A stretch of 64,000 nt of DNA from Hornefia porci (GTDB taxonomy: Bacteria > Bacillota > Clostridia > Peptostreptococcales > Anaerovoracaceae): assembly GCF_001940235.1 (NCBI RefSeq), contig NZ_MJIE01000001.1:1426001-1490000 (forward strand), in the 5' to 3' direction. The stretch's first letter is position 1. Each line of letters opens with the position of its first letter. The notes beneath the pieces are model-generated. The model searched no databases and was not told where the DNA came from. It saw nothing but the letters and a program-made list of their open reading frames with translations. The translations under genes were made by a program, and so were the position numbers. This document shows, in pieces, positions 19,392 through 27,814 of the stretch.

Positions 19392-20218
19392 ATCGCCACC
19401 TCGATTTCGTGACGGAAATCCTCATATTCATAGCCGTCCAGACGGAAGCTGTCCCGGCTGAACTCATAGAAATCCTTCACTTCCGGATCGATCCACAGCT
19501 TCGGCGCCTCATGCTGCCTGCCGGCTGTCATTTCCCGGACGATCTCCACGTGCCGGTCATAGATGTGGGCGTTGGCGATCACGTGAACCAGCTCTCCCGG
19601 GCGGAATCCGTAAGCGGACGCCATCGCATAGACGATCAGCGCGTACTGCACCACATTCCAGTTGTTGGCGGTGAGCATATCCTGGGAGCGCTGGTTGAGC
19701 ACAGCGTTCAGACGGTTTCCGATCACCGTGAAGGTCATGGAATAGGCGCAGGGATACAGCGCCATCTCCGACAGATCATGATGATTGTACATGTTCGTCA
19801 GGATGCGCCGGGAGCCCGGGTCGTTCTTCAGGCTCCAGATCACCCGGTCTACCTGATCCATATCCCCCTCCGGATAATGGTGCTTCACCCCCATCTGATA
19901 GCCGTAAGCCTTGCCGATGGAGCCGTTCTCATCTGCCCATTCGTCCCAGACATGGCCGGACAGGTCACGGATGTTGCTGGATTTCTTCTGCCAGATCCAG
20001 GAAATCTCATCCCAGGCACTTTTCCAGTAGGTGCGGCGCAGCGTGATGATCGGAAACTCGCGGCTCAGATCATAGCGGTTCACCAGGCCGAACAGAGCGA
20101 TGGTGTGCGCCGGGGTGCCGTCCGCCCAGTGGGGACGGACATCCAGATCCCGGTCGGAAACGCCGTGCTCCAGAATATCGTTTATGTTCTGCACGAACAC
20201 TTTGTCTGCGTAACTCAT
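19388..20218 (-). CDS. thyA: Thymidylate synthase (ThyA)
   Basis: The enzyme methylates dUMP to dTMP with methylene-tetrahydrofolate, releasing dihydrofolate. It has 276 residues from the ATG at 20218, which is preceded by GAGGAAGGAAG and overlaps the mrnC stop. The catalytic cysteine is in MALYPCAYSMTF, with NQRSQDMLTANNWNVVQYA and HVIANAHIYDRHVE downstream. PCxY rather than the commoner PCH is also what I recall for the Bacillus subtilis/phage-type ThyA. From recalled gene order in other clostridia, the unrelated flavin enzyme ThyX usually sits here. Confidence 0.94.
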   Translation of the reverse strand: MSYADKVFVQNINDILEHGVSDRDLDVRPHWADGTPAHTIALFGLVNRYDLSREFPIITLRRTYWKSAWDEISWIWQKKSSNIRDLSGHVWDEWADENGSIGKAYGYQMGVKHHYPEGDMDQVDRVIWSLKNDPGSRRILTNMYNHHDLSEMALYPCAYSMTFTVIGNRLNAVLNQRSQDMLTANNWNVVQYALIVYAMASAYGFRPGELVHVIANAHIYDRHVEIVREMTAGRQHEAPKLWIDPEVKDFYEFSRDSFRLDGYEYEDFRHEIEVAI

Positions 20219-20616
20219 TCTCTTCCTTCCTCGATGAGACGGATGGCCCGCGCGATGACCTCGTCGCACCGTTCTTTGTTCCCGGACAGATACAGATATC
20301 CCACCAGCGCCTCAAGACCCGTCGCCAGCTTGTAGTCGATGGGGGTGGAGCCCCGCGGCTTCGACGTTCTGGTATGGTTGCGGGCACGCTTCAGCAGCCG
20401 CAGTTCCTCCTCCGTCAGAAAATCCTCCATCAGACCGCGGGCAGCCAGAGCCTGGGCGTCTGCTTTCACAAAGGATATCGCCATGCGGTTGATCCGGTCC
20501 ACCCGGACGCCGCCGCGCTCCATCACGTATTCCCGGACATATAATTCATAGACGGCGTCGCCTATGTAGGCCAGCGCCGTCGTATTGCTCAGTTTAGAAT
20601 CGACTTCCATCCTCAT
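20215..20616 (-). CDS. mrnC: Mini-ribonuclease III
   Basis: Mini-III is a stand-alone RNase III catalytic domain without a double-stranded RNA-binding domain; it matures 23S rRNA in Bacillota. It has 133 residues, the expected size. The signature is ALAYIGDAVYELYVREYV, with conserved acidic residues, and the later YKLATGLEALVGYLYLSG. It overlaps cysS and thyA by ATGA at both ends. The cysS-mrnC pairing is standard for the phylum. Confidence 0.95.
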   Translation of the reverse strand: MRMEVDSKLSNTTALAYIGDAVYELYVREYVMERGGVRVDRINRMAISFVKADAQALAARGLMEDFLTEEELRLLKRARNHTRTSKPRGSTPIDYKLATGLEALVGYLYLSGNKERCDEVIARAIRLIEEGRE

Positions 20617-22016
20617 GACTCCCGGATGATCTGCACGCCCTGAGGGGTGTCCTTCAGCGTGATGCCGCGGGCCTTCAGCTCATCACGGATTGCGTCCGCC
20701 CTGGCGAAATCCTTCGCCTTCCTGGCCGCCTGCCGTTCATCCACCAGCTTCTGAATCTCCGGATCGACGCTCTCGTCCTCTTCCTCCTGAAGAAGTCCCA
20801 GAATGTCACAGAATTCCATCAGCGTTTCCAGCGCTTTTCCGGCAAAGGCGACGGTGGCGCCGCCGGCGATCTGCGTGTTGATGGCGGTAATCAGCTCGAA
20901 TACAGCGCTGATGCCGTCTGCGGTGTTCAGATCGTCATCCATGGCCCGGATGAACTTCTGCCGGTATTCGTCAAAGCCCTCCGCGGTCTTCTTCTCCTCC
21001 GGCGTCATTTCTCCCGCGCTGCCGTTTTCGCGAAGGAAGATCAGGTTTTCCTTGCAGTTGCGCATGCGCTCCAGGCTCGCCCTCGCCTGTTTCATCAGCT
21101 CCTCGCTGAAGTCAATGGGGCTCCTGTACTGACCGGAGAGCAGGAAGAAACGAATTTCCTCGCCGCTGTACTCCTTGCGGATATCTCTGACCGTGAAGAA
21201 ATTCCCTTTGGATTTGGACATCTTCTGACGGTCCATCGTGATATACGCATTGTGCATCCAGTAGTGCGCGAACGGCGCGCCGTTGCAGCACTCCGACTGG
21301 GCGATCTCGTTCTCGTGATGAGGGAACTGGAGGTCCTGTCCGCCCGCGTGGATGTCGATGGTATCTCCCAGGTGTTTCTTCGCCATGGCGGAGCACTCGA
21401 TGTGCCAGCCCGGGCGGCCCATGCCCCAGGGAGATTCCCAGGCAATCTCATCATCCTGCTTCTGCGCCTTCCACAAAGCAAAATCCAGCGGATCCTTCTT
21501 GACCTCGCCGACGGCGATTCTGGCCCCGGATTCCAGATCGTCAATGTTCTGTCCGGACAGCTTCCCGTACTCCGGGAACTTCCTCGTCGAGAAATAGACG
21601 TCTCCGTCCGCCTCGTAGGCGTATCCTCTGTCGATCAGCGTCTGGATGAAGCTGATGATGTCGGGGATGTGTTCGGAAACTCTGGGGTGGGCATCCGCCT
21701 TCCGGACGTTCAGCGCCTTCGTGTCCGTGAAGTATTCCCGGATATATTTCTCCGCGATTTCCGGCGCGGTGCAGCCCTCTTCACGGGCGCGGTTGATGAT
21801 TTTGTCATCCACGTCGGTGAAGTTCTGCACGTACTTTACTTTGTAGCCCCGGTATTCCAGATATTTCCGCATGGTGTCGAAGACCACCAGCGGACGGGCG
21901 TTTCCGATGTGGAAGAAATTGTATACGGTGGGGCCGCAGACGTACATGGAAATCTCGCCCTCGCGAATGGGAACCAGTTCCTCTTTTCTTCTCGTTAATG
22001 TGTTGTATACCTTCAT
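20613..22016 (-). CDS. cysS: Cysteinyl-tRNA synthetase
   Basis: This class I synthetase charges tRNA-Cys. With the ATG at 22016 (GGGAG eight bases upstream) the product is 467 residues, normal. The zinc/HIGH region is YVCGPTVYNFFHIGNARPLVVFD, followed by FTDVDDKIINRA, and the KMSKS loop appears as RQKMSKSKGNFF near residue 265. The GTG three codons upstream overlaps the ribosome binding site and is rejected. It follows the cyclophilin gene by 19 bases. Confidence 0.97.
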   Translation of the reverse strand: MKVYNTLTRRKEELVPIREGEISMYVCGPTVYNFFHIGNARPLVVFDTMRKYLEYRGYKVKYVQNFTDVDDKIINRAREEGCTAPEIAEKYIREYFTDTKALNVRKADAHPRVSEHIPDIISFIQTLIDRGYAYEADGDVYFSTRKFPEYGKLSGQNIDDLESGARIAVGEVKKDPLDFALWKAQKQDDEIAWESPWGMGRPGWHIECSAMAKKHLGDTIDIHAGGQDLQFPHHENEIAQSECCNGAPFAHYWMHNAYITMDRQKMSKSKGNFFTVRDIRKEYSGEEIRFFLLSGQYRSPIDFSEELMKQARASLERMRNCKENLIFLRENGSAGEMTPEEKKTAEGFDEYRQKFIRAMDDDLNTADGISAVFELITAINTQIAGGATVAFAGKALETLMEFCDILGLLQEEEDESVDPEIQKLVDERQAARKAKDFARADAIRDELKARGITLKDTPQGVQIIRES

Positions 22017-22035
22017 TTGTTTCACTCCCGGAAAA

Positions 22036-22512
22036 TTATTCTACCGTAATTGTCTTAATCACGATGGGGTCTACCGGCTTGTCCATATAGTCCCGCTCTG
22101 CCTTCGCGATCTCCTGTGCGATCTCCATGCCCTCCAGGATCTTCCCGAAAGCCGCGTACTCGCCGTCCAGATGAGGCGCGTCCGCAACCATGATGAAGAA
22201 CTGGGAGCCCGCAGAATCGGGATCCATCGTTCTGGCCATGGACAGGACGCCGGTGGTGTGCTTCAGATCATTTTTGACGCCGTTGGATGCGAACTCGCCC
22301 TTGATGGTGTGTCCGGGTCCTCCGGTGCCGTTGCCGTTGGGACAGCCTCCCTGGATCATGAATCCCGGAATGACGCGGTGAAACGTCAGCCCGTCGTAAA
22401 ATCCGTCGCCTGCCAGCTTCTCGAAGTTCTCCACTGTAATGGGCGCAATATCGTCATACAGCTCGCCCTTCATGACTCCGCCGTTTTCCATTTCAATCGT
22501 TACTGTCTTCAT
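22036..22512 (-). CDS. Cyclophilin-type peptidyl-prolyl cis-trans isomerase
   Basis: This enzyme speeds proline isomerisation during folding. It has 158 residues without a signal peptide, so it is cytosolic. Active-site motifs are FHRVIPGFMIQGGCPNGNGTGGPG, FASNG, LSMART and GSQFFIMVAD. The gene overlaps the NUDIX gene by four bases. Its position upstream of cysS is not part of the usual core order and may reflect a local insertion. Confidence 0.95.
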   Translation of the reverse strand: MKTVTIEMENGGVMKGELYDDIAPITVENFEKLAGDGFYDGLTFHRVIPGFMIQGGCPNGNGTGGPGHTIKGEFASNGVKNDLKHTTGVLSMARTMDPDSAGSQFFIMVADAPHLDGEYAAFGKILEGMEIAQEIAKAERDYMDKPVDPIVIKTITVE

Positions 22513-23012
22513 ACTTCTCTTCCTTTCTTGTCCTTCATATATCCCTTCGGATCGTAAGGCTCTCTCAGTTTGTAATACGCACGGCCGTCCACGTCCTCCT
22601 CAAGGACATCCCAGACCTCGTCGTTAAGGAACCGCGGATACAGGTGCTCCAGCGTCCCGATTTCCTCCCGGCTCATGAACCGGACCTCCCGAAGAATCTG
22701 ACGGGTTTCCGGAAGTTCCGGATCCCAGCCCAGTTCCAGCTCTCCGCCGATGATTTCTCCGATCATATAGTTGACAAAGCGCTGTCCGCGCTGAGGTGAT
22801 ACTTCCTCTACATGCCAGGCGACTCCGGTGATCCGGATGTCCAGATGCGTCTCCTCCTTCACCTCGCGAACCGCCGCCTGAATGGAATTCTCACCATCTT
22901 CAATAGCGCCTCCCGGCACCATCCAGATATCCTTATCCTCGTGATGCTGTCTGAGCATCAGAAGTTCGTTGTTCTCATTGACAATCAGTACTCGTACTCC
23001 GCCTACCCACAT
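22509..23012 (-). CDS. NUDIX hydrolase
   Basis: NUDIX proteins hydrolyse nucleoside diphosphates linked to another moiety; the substrate cannot be told here. It has 167 residues. The NUDIX box is visible as GAIEDGENSIQAAVREVKEET (from about residue 34), matching G-x5-E-x7-REV-x-EE, with His where the motif commonly has Gly after EET. A C-terminal extension of about 40 residues includes DGRAYYKLREPYDPKGYM. It overlaps both the chrA half upstream and the cyclophilin downstream. Confidence 0.88.
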   Translation of the reverse strand: MWVGGVRVLIVNENNELLMLRQHHEDKDIWMVPGGAIEDGENSIQAAVREVKEETHLDIRITGVAWHVEEVSPQRGQRFVNYMIGEIIGGELELGWDPELPETRQILREVRFMSREEIGTLEHLYPRFLNDEVWDVLEEDVDGRAYYKLREPYDPKGYMKDKKGREV

Positions 23013-23527
23013 AAAAACGCTCCTATCACGCCGGCTCCCAGCACGATGATTACGGGGCTGATCTTCAGCTTCCCCACCAGCACGACGCTGGCGATTCCGA
23101 TGATAATCGGCACCGGCGCCAGAGATGTGAACGCAGTCTGTCCCATGAAGATCACCGCTGCGCCGATCAGGCCCACAGTCACGGGACGGATCCCGGTAAA
23201 CGCGCCCTCGACGGCCCGGCTCTCCTTAAATTTACTGATAAAGCAGCAGCATATGATGACCAGAATGAAGGACGGCAGCGCCGTCGCGAAGGTCGCCACC
23301 AGCGCCCCCGGAACGCCTGCGCAGTTGTAGCCCACATACGTCGCCGCGTTAATCGCCAGTGGTCCCGGCGTCACCTGCGAGATAGCCACCAGGTTGGAAA
23401 ATTCCCCGGCGTCCATCAGCTGAAACTCCTTCGCGCCCTGATAGATCATCGGGAGCATGGCCATGCCTCCGCCGAAGCCGAACAGCCCTATACGGGCGAA
23501 CACGCAGAACAGCTTCAGGTAAATCAT
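23003..23527 (-). CDS. Chromate transporter family, second half-size protein
   Basis: ChrA-family membrane proteins (CHR family) are found as one long fused protein or as two half-size partners. This 174-residue half has five to six hydrophobic segments. It shows the family motif FGFGGGMAMLPMIYQG near the N-terminus and SQVTPGPLAINAATYVGY in the middle. It overlaps its partner by four bases (23524-23527) and the NUDIX gene by ten. The pair probably works as a heterodimer. Chromate export is the best-known role but the native substrate here is uncertain. Confidence 0.88.
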   Translation of the reverse strand: MIYLKLFCVFARIGLFGFGGGMAMLPMIYQGAKEFQLMDAGEFSNLVAISQVTPGPLAINAATYVGYNCAGVPGALVATFATALPSFILVIICCCFISKFKESRAVEGAFTGIRPVTVGLIGAAVIFMGQTAFTSLAPVPIIIGIASVVLVGKLKISPVIIVLGAGVIGAFLCG

Positions 23528-24081
23528 TTCCCTCCACCTGCCTTTCCGCTCTTCCGTGTCTTCACCGCCTCGCCGATCAGGCCCAGAGCAATCCCCGCGA
23601 GGATGGCGTATACGGCGTTGAAGCCGAAGCAGGCGATCGCAGCAAAGGACCCGGCGGCGAGTATCCAGGCAAAGGCGCTCTTCAGAACCTGCCGTCCCAC
23701 CTTGTACGCCGAATACGCGATCAGACCTGTGGCCGCCGCCTTGATTCCGGCAAGCGCTCCGCTGATATACCGGCTGTCACCGACGCCGTGCAGAAACTCC
23801 ACGACCGCGATGATGATGCAGAAGCTGGGGAGAACTACGCCGAATGTCGCCACCAGCGCTCCGGGGATTCCTTTCTTGTAATGCCCGATATATGTCGCCA
23901 TATTGATGGCGATTACGCCGGGGAGACCCTGACTCACCGCGATGCAGTCCACGATCTCCTCCTCATTCATCCAGTGCTTCTGATCCACAATGATGCCCTG
24001 CATCAGCGGAATCATCGCCATACCTCCGCCGATGGTGAACAGTCCGAGCTTGAAAAAAGTCCAGAACAGTTCCAGATACAT
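23524..24081 (-). CDS. Chromate transporter family, first half-size protein
   Basis: This is the partner of the adjoining half-size ChrA protein. It has 185 residues from the ATG at 24081, which is preceded by GGTGG; an ATG ten codons earlier at 24111 is also possible. The family motif appears as KLGLFTIGGGMAMIPLMQ, and the central motif as SQGLPGVIAINMATYIGHYKKGIPG. The two halves share these blocks, as expected from internal duplication of the family. The gene begins soon after the proS stop in the same operon. Confidence 0.88.
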   Translation of the reverse strand: MYLELFWTFFKLGLFTIGGGMAMIPLMQGIIVDQKHWMNEEEIVDCIAVSQGLPGVIAINMATYIGHYKKGIPGALVATFGVVLPSFCIIIAVVEFLHGVGDSRYISGALAGIKAAATGLIAYSAYKVGRQVLKSAFAWILAAGSFAAIACFGFNAVYAILAGIALGLIGEAVKTRKSGKAGGGK

Positions 24082-24116
24082 ATTCCTTCCACCGGTCTCT
24101 TTTTCTTCCATCGGCT

Positions 24117-25856
24117 TCACTGCCCTCTGCGCTCCGCATTAATCAGACCGACGGCTTCCGCAATCGCATCCTGTACGGTCAGCTCTCTCCGATCCTTCTC
24201 GCGACGCAGCTTGTACTCTACTTTTCCTTCTCCCGCCAGCTTTCCGACGGTGATGCGTACCGGGATTCCCATCAGATCCGCGTCCTTGAATTTAACTCCG
24301 GGGCGCTCTCTGCGGTCGTCCAGCAGCGTTTCCACGCCGGCCTGCTGCAGCTCCGCATAAATCTGCTCCGCCACAGCCGTCTGTGTCTCGTCCGCCGGCT
24401 TCACCAGAGTGACGATCACATGGTACGGCGCGACGCTCACCGGCCAGATGATTCCGTCCTCGTCATGATGCTGCTCCACAACCGCGGCCAGCGTTCTGGT
24501 CACGCCGATTCCGTAGCAGCCCATCACAACAGGCTTCTCCTGCTGGTTCTCATCAACGTACCTGGCGTTCATGGACTCCGAGTATTTGGTACCCAGCTTG
24601 AAGATCTGTCCCACCTCGATTCCTCTCGTGTGTCTGACGGGTGCGCCGCAGACCGGGCAGGGATCTCCCTCCTTCAGTGTTTTCAGGTCTGTGACGATAT
24701 CTCCGGTGTAATCTCTTCCATAATTGACATTGATGAAGTGATGATCCTCCTCACAGGCCCCGGCGCAGAGATTCTTCAGCCCCGGCAGCTCGCTGTCCAC
24801 CACGACGGTGCAGTCATGCAGTCCGATGGGTCCGGTGAATCCGCCGACACAGCCTGTCGCCGCACCCATCTTCTCCTCGTCCGCGAACTCGATCTGGTGC
24901 TCTGCGATGCCCAGAGCGTTGACCAGCTTGGTCATATTCAGCTCCCGGTCGCCGCGTACAAAGGCAGCCGTGTATCCGTTTTCTCTGCCTTCTCCGTCGT
25001 ACGTGACAAAGAGCAGCGCCTTGATGGTCTGCGTCGTGTCCAGCTTCAGATAGTCTGCGACCTCTTCAATGGTCTTTGTTCCCGGCGTATACACCTTCTC
25101 CAGCGGAAGCGGCTCTGTCTCTTCCTGCGCCGGCGCGTCCACGCACGCCGCACGCTCTGTCGTCGCCGCCATCCCGCATTTGTCACAGTAGGCAATCTCG
25201 CTCTCGCCGATCTCGGACAGCGCCGTGAACTCGTGGGAATTGCTTCCGCCGATGGCGCCGGTGTCCGCCTCTACCGGGCGACAGTCCAATCCGCACCTCT
25301 GAAAGATTCTGGTATAGGCGTCGTACATCAGTCCGTAGCTGCGATCCAGTCCCTCTGCATCCGTATCGAAGGAGTAGCAGTCCTTCATGATAAATTCACG
25401 GCTGCGGATCAGTCCGAAACGGGGTCTCGCCTCATCCCTGTATTTGGTCTGAATCTGATACAGCATCAGGGGCATCTGCCGGTAGGAGGAGATGTCATTG
25501 CGGATCAGATCCGTAAAAACCTCCTCATGAGTCGGTCCGAGGCAGAAGTCTCTGCCGTTGCGATCCTTAATTCTCCACAGCTCCGGTCCATACGCATTCC
25601 AGCGCCCGGACTCCTCCCAGAGCTCCGCCGGCTGAATCGCCGACATGCAGATTTCCTGCGCGCCGCTGGCGTCCATTTCCTCCCGGACGATCTGTTCGAT
25701 TTTCCGAACCGAGCGCCAGCCCATATTCATAAAGCCGTAGACTCCGGACACCTGTTTCCGGATCATTCCGGAACGCAGAAGCAGAACGTGACTCGGAATT
25801 TCCGCCTCGTTGGGAACCTCCCGCAGTGTCCTGAGATGCATTTGTGATAGTCTCAT
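24117..25856 (-). CDS. proS: Prolyl-tRNA synthetase (bacterial type, with editing domain)
   Basis: This class II synthetase charges tRNA-Pro. It has 579 residues from the ATG at 25856, preceded by GGAGG at four bases; the longer frame upstream is rejected. Motif 2 lies in YRDEARPRFGLIRSREFIMKD and motif 3 in MGCYGIGVTRTLAAVVEQHHDEDG. The region between about residues 225 and 405 is the inserted YbaK-like editing domain, which removes mischarged Ala. The anticodon-binding domain ends the protein. It is downstream of ispF by 11 bases. Confidence 0.97.
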   Translation of the reverse strand: MRLSQMHLRTLREVPNEAEIPSHVLLLRSGMIRKQVSGVYGFMNMGWRSVRKIEQIVREEMDASGAQEICMSAIQPAELWEESGRWNAYGPELWRIKDRNGRDFCLGPTHEEVFTDLIRNDISSYRQMPLMLYQIQTKYRDEARPRFGLIRSREFIMKDCYSFDTDAEGLDRSYGLMYDAYTRIFQRCGLDCRPVEADTGAIGGSNSHEFTALSEIGESEIAYCDKCGMAATTERAACVDAPAQEETEPLPLEKVYTPGTKTIEEVADYLKLDTTQTIKALLFVTYDGEGRENGYTAAFVRGDRELNMTKLVNALGIAEHQIEFADEEKMGAATGCVGGFTGPIGLHDCTVVVDSELPGLKNLCAGACEEDHHFINVNYGRDYTGDIVTDLKTLKEGDPCPVCGAPVRHTRGIEVGQIFKLGTKYSESMNARYVDENQQEKPVVMGCYGIGVTRTLAAVVEQHHDEDGIIWPVSVAPYHVIVTLVKPADETQTAVAEQIYAELQQAGVETLLDDRRERPGVKFKDADLMGIPVRITVGKLAGEGKVEYKLRREKDRRELTVQDAIAEAVGLINAERRGQ

Positions 25857-25867
25857 TTTTCCTCCAG

Positions 25868-26365
25868 TTATAACATCTTGTAGTCGTTTATGTTCTTTTC
25901 CACGAGGAGACACACGGCCTCCGCGGCGATGCCCTCGCCCCGGCCGGTGAATCCCAGTTTCTCCGTGGTCGTCGCCTTGACGCTGATCCGATCCGTCGGA
26001 ACGCCGATTGACGATGCGATGTTCCGTCTCATTTCCTCAATGTAATCCGCCAGCCTTGGCCGCTGGCAGATCACGGTGATGTCCGCGTTTCCGAGCGCAT
26101 ATCCCTCCGCATCCGCGAGAGCCGTTACCCGCTCCAGAAGCTTCAGACTGGAAATACCCTCATATTCCGGATCGGTATCCGGAAAGTGCTTTCCGATGTC
26201 CCCCAGGGCCGCCGCCCCGAGAATGGCGTCCATCAGCGCGTGAACCGGCACATCCGCGTCGGAATGTCCGGCAAGTCCCCATCCGCAGGGAATTTCCACA
26301 CCTCCCAGAATCAGTTTGCGGTCCGCCGCGATTCCGTGAACGTCAAAGCCTGTTCCAATTCTCAT
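25868..26365 (-). CDS. ispF: 2-C-methyl-D-erythritol 2,4-cyclodiphosphate synthase
   Basis: IspF carries out the cyclisation step of the MEP isoprenoid pathway. It has 165 residues from the ATG at 26365 (GGAGG five bases before). The metal-binding D8 and H10 are in GTGFDVHGI, and the family blocks LGGVEIPCGWGLAGHSDADVPVHALMDAILGAAALGDIGKHFPD and KATTTEKLGFTGRGEGI are clear. ispD, normally adjacent in this gene order, is not present; only 76 bases separate ispF from yacL. It must be encoded elsewhere if the pathway is complete. Confidence 0.96.
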   Translation of the reverse strand: MRIGTGFDVHGIAADRKLILGGVEIPCGWGLAGHSDADVPVHALMDAILGAAALGDIGKHFPDTDPEYEGISSLKLLERVTALADAEGYALGNADITVICQRPRLADYIEEMRRNIASSIGVPTDRISVKATTTEKLGFTGRGEGIAAEAVCLLVEKNINDYKML

Positions 26366-26441
26366 CAGCGCCTCCATTTCTGCGTTTCCGCCGCATCGCA
26401 ATTCATTCCGAAGAGCGGAGCGCTGTGCTCCGGCAGCTTCG

Positions 26442-27560
26442 TCAGCCGTTTTTCAGCCGGCCGAAGATCATTCTTCCCGCCGACGTCTGCAGCACGCTGG
26501 TTACGCGAATCTTCGCCGTTTTGCCGATCATTCTCCGCCCGTCTTCCGCCACGATCATAGTGCCGTCGTCCAGATAGCCGATTCCCTGATGAGGATCCTT
26601 GCCCTGCTTCACCAGATCCACGGTCATCTCCTCACCCGGCAGAACCACCGGTTTCAGACAGTTCGCAAGCTTGTTGATGTTCAGCACTCCCACATCGTTA
26701 ATCGCCGCCACCTTGTTCAGATTGTAATCGTTCGTCACGACCTTGCCGTTCATGATCTGCGCCAGCTTCAGCAGCTTCACATCCACTTCCGGAATCTCCT
26801 TCAGCGACTTCTCGCTGTCGGTATTATAGATCTCCACGCCGTATTCCGTCTGAATCTTCTTCAGAATATCCAGACCGCGCCTGCCCCGCACCCGTTTCAG
26901 CGAATCCGACGAATCCGCGATATGGCGCAGTTCCACCAGAACGAACTCCGGTATCACGATGGGTCCTTCCAGAAATCCGGTGCTCAGAATATCCGCGATC
27001 CGTCCGTCGATGATTACGCTGGTGTCCAGAATCTTGGGTATCTCCGCGCTTTTCTTCCGTCCCCGGCTCTGCTTCGCCGGCTGCTCCTGCTGCGTCCTGC
27101 GGGCAAGCAGCGCGCTGGAATACAGCTCTGATCCCTTGCTGGACGCGATTACCACGCCCAGGAACCCGAACACGCCGTAGGCGATGATCACAATCACTGC
27201 GTACACATATTTGTTAACGATAAAGGTGAACATCTGCGTCAGCAGAAAAGCGATCAGAAGCCCCATGATCAGACCGACGGCACCGGCGAAAATTCTGTTG
27301 CCGGAGACGCCCTGAAGGTCATGCTCGATGTTGCTTGCGACTTTGCTTCCCTGCCGCCCGAAAGAGGGCGCCAGCTTGAAGAATAAAAGGGCGAAAATAA
27401 TGGCGAATACGACGGCGATACCTATCTGCTGCGTGTCCGTGAACATCCGGTCCACATTCTGGCCCGTACTGTTCATGGCGAATTTAATCAGAGCGCAGAC
27501 GGCATAGCCAAAAATGGCGCCGAATATCGTCACCAGTCCTCGAAACAATTTTTTGAGCAT
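26442..27560 (-). CDS. yacL: PIN/TRAM domain protein, YacL family
   Basis: YacL-type proteins have membrane segments, a PIN nuclease-fold domain and a TRAM RNA-binding domain; their biological role is not firmly established. It has 372 residues from the ATG at 27560 (AAGGAGG upstream). About four hydrophobic segments lie in 1-130. The PIN domain starts at KILDTSVIIDGRIADI, with EIYNTDSEKSLKEIPEVDVKLLKLA and TNDYNLNKVA later. The C-terminus, GIGYLDDGTMIVAEDGRRMIGKTAKIRVTSVLQTSAGRMIFG, is the TRAM part. It is the first gene of the operon that ends at sigH. Confidence 0.93.
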   Translation of the reverse strand: MLKKLFRGLVTIFGAIFGYAVCALIKFAMNSTGQNVDRMFTDTQQIGIAVVFAIIFALLFFKLAPSFGRQGSKVASNIEHDLQGVSGNRIFAGAVGLIMGLLIAFLLTQMFTFIVNKYVYAVIVIIAYGVFGFLGVVIASSKGSELYSSALLARRTQQEQPAKQSRGRKKSAEIPKILDTSVIIDGRIADILSTGFLEGPIVIPEFVLVELRHIADSSDSLKRVRGRRGLDILKKIQTEYGVEIYNTDSEKSLKEIPEVDVKLLKLAQIMNGKVVTNDYNLNKVAAINDVGVLNINKLANCLKPVVLPGEEMTVDLVKQGKDPHQGIGYLDDGTMIVAEDGRRMIGKTAKIRVTSVLQTSAGRMIFGRLKNG

Positions 27561-27651
27561 ATCTCTTCCTCCTTCCCCCCCGATTTCGGTTTCCGCAGCG
27601 GCAGAACACGGTTCGGCCGGTTTTCTGCGCACGCAGCTCCCGATAATAGAT

Positions 27652-27681
27652 AGTATAATCCATGCCACCTCGAAGCGTCAA
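27652..27681 (-). promoter_or_regulatory. Promoter of yacL operon
   Basis: On the minus strand TTGACG is followed after 18 bases by TATACT, about 90 bases upstream of yacL. It diverges from the promoter of the response regulator gene. Confidence 0.6.
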
Positions 27682-27701
27682 GGGTGCGAACGGGTCGCGA
27701 C

Positions 27702-27730
27702 TTTAAATTTCAGTCCTTTTATGATAGAAT
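27702..27730 (+). promoter_or_regulatory. Promoter of response regulator/kinase pair
   Basis: TTTAAA is followed after 17 bases by TAGAAT, with a TGA extension before the -10. It lies about 85 bases before the response regulator start. Confidence 0.6.
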
Positions 27731-27814
27731 CATTATGTAGTATTCATCAGAAATACACACATGAAATATAGTATAGAGCAAAGAATGATTTTGGAAGCAG
27801 GAGGAGGAACTCTT

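Noticed and set aside
24420..25847. Plus-strand open frame (475 codons) opposite proS
   Set aside because: Antisense shadow of a certain synthetase gene with no start signals or domain motifs.
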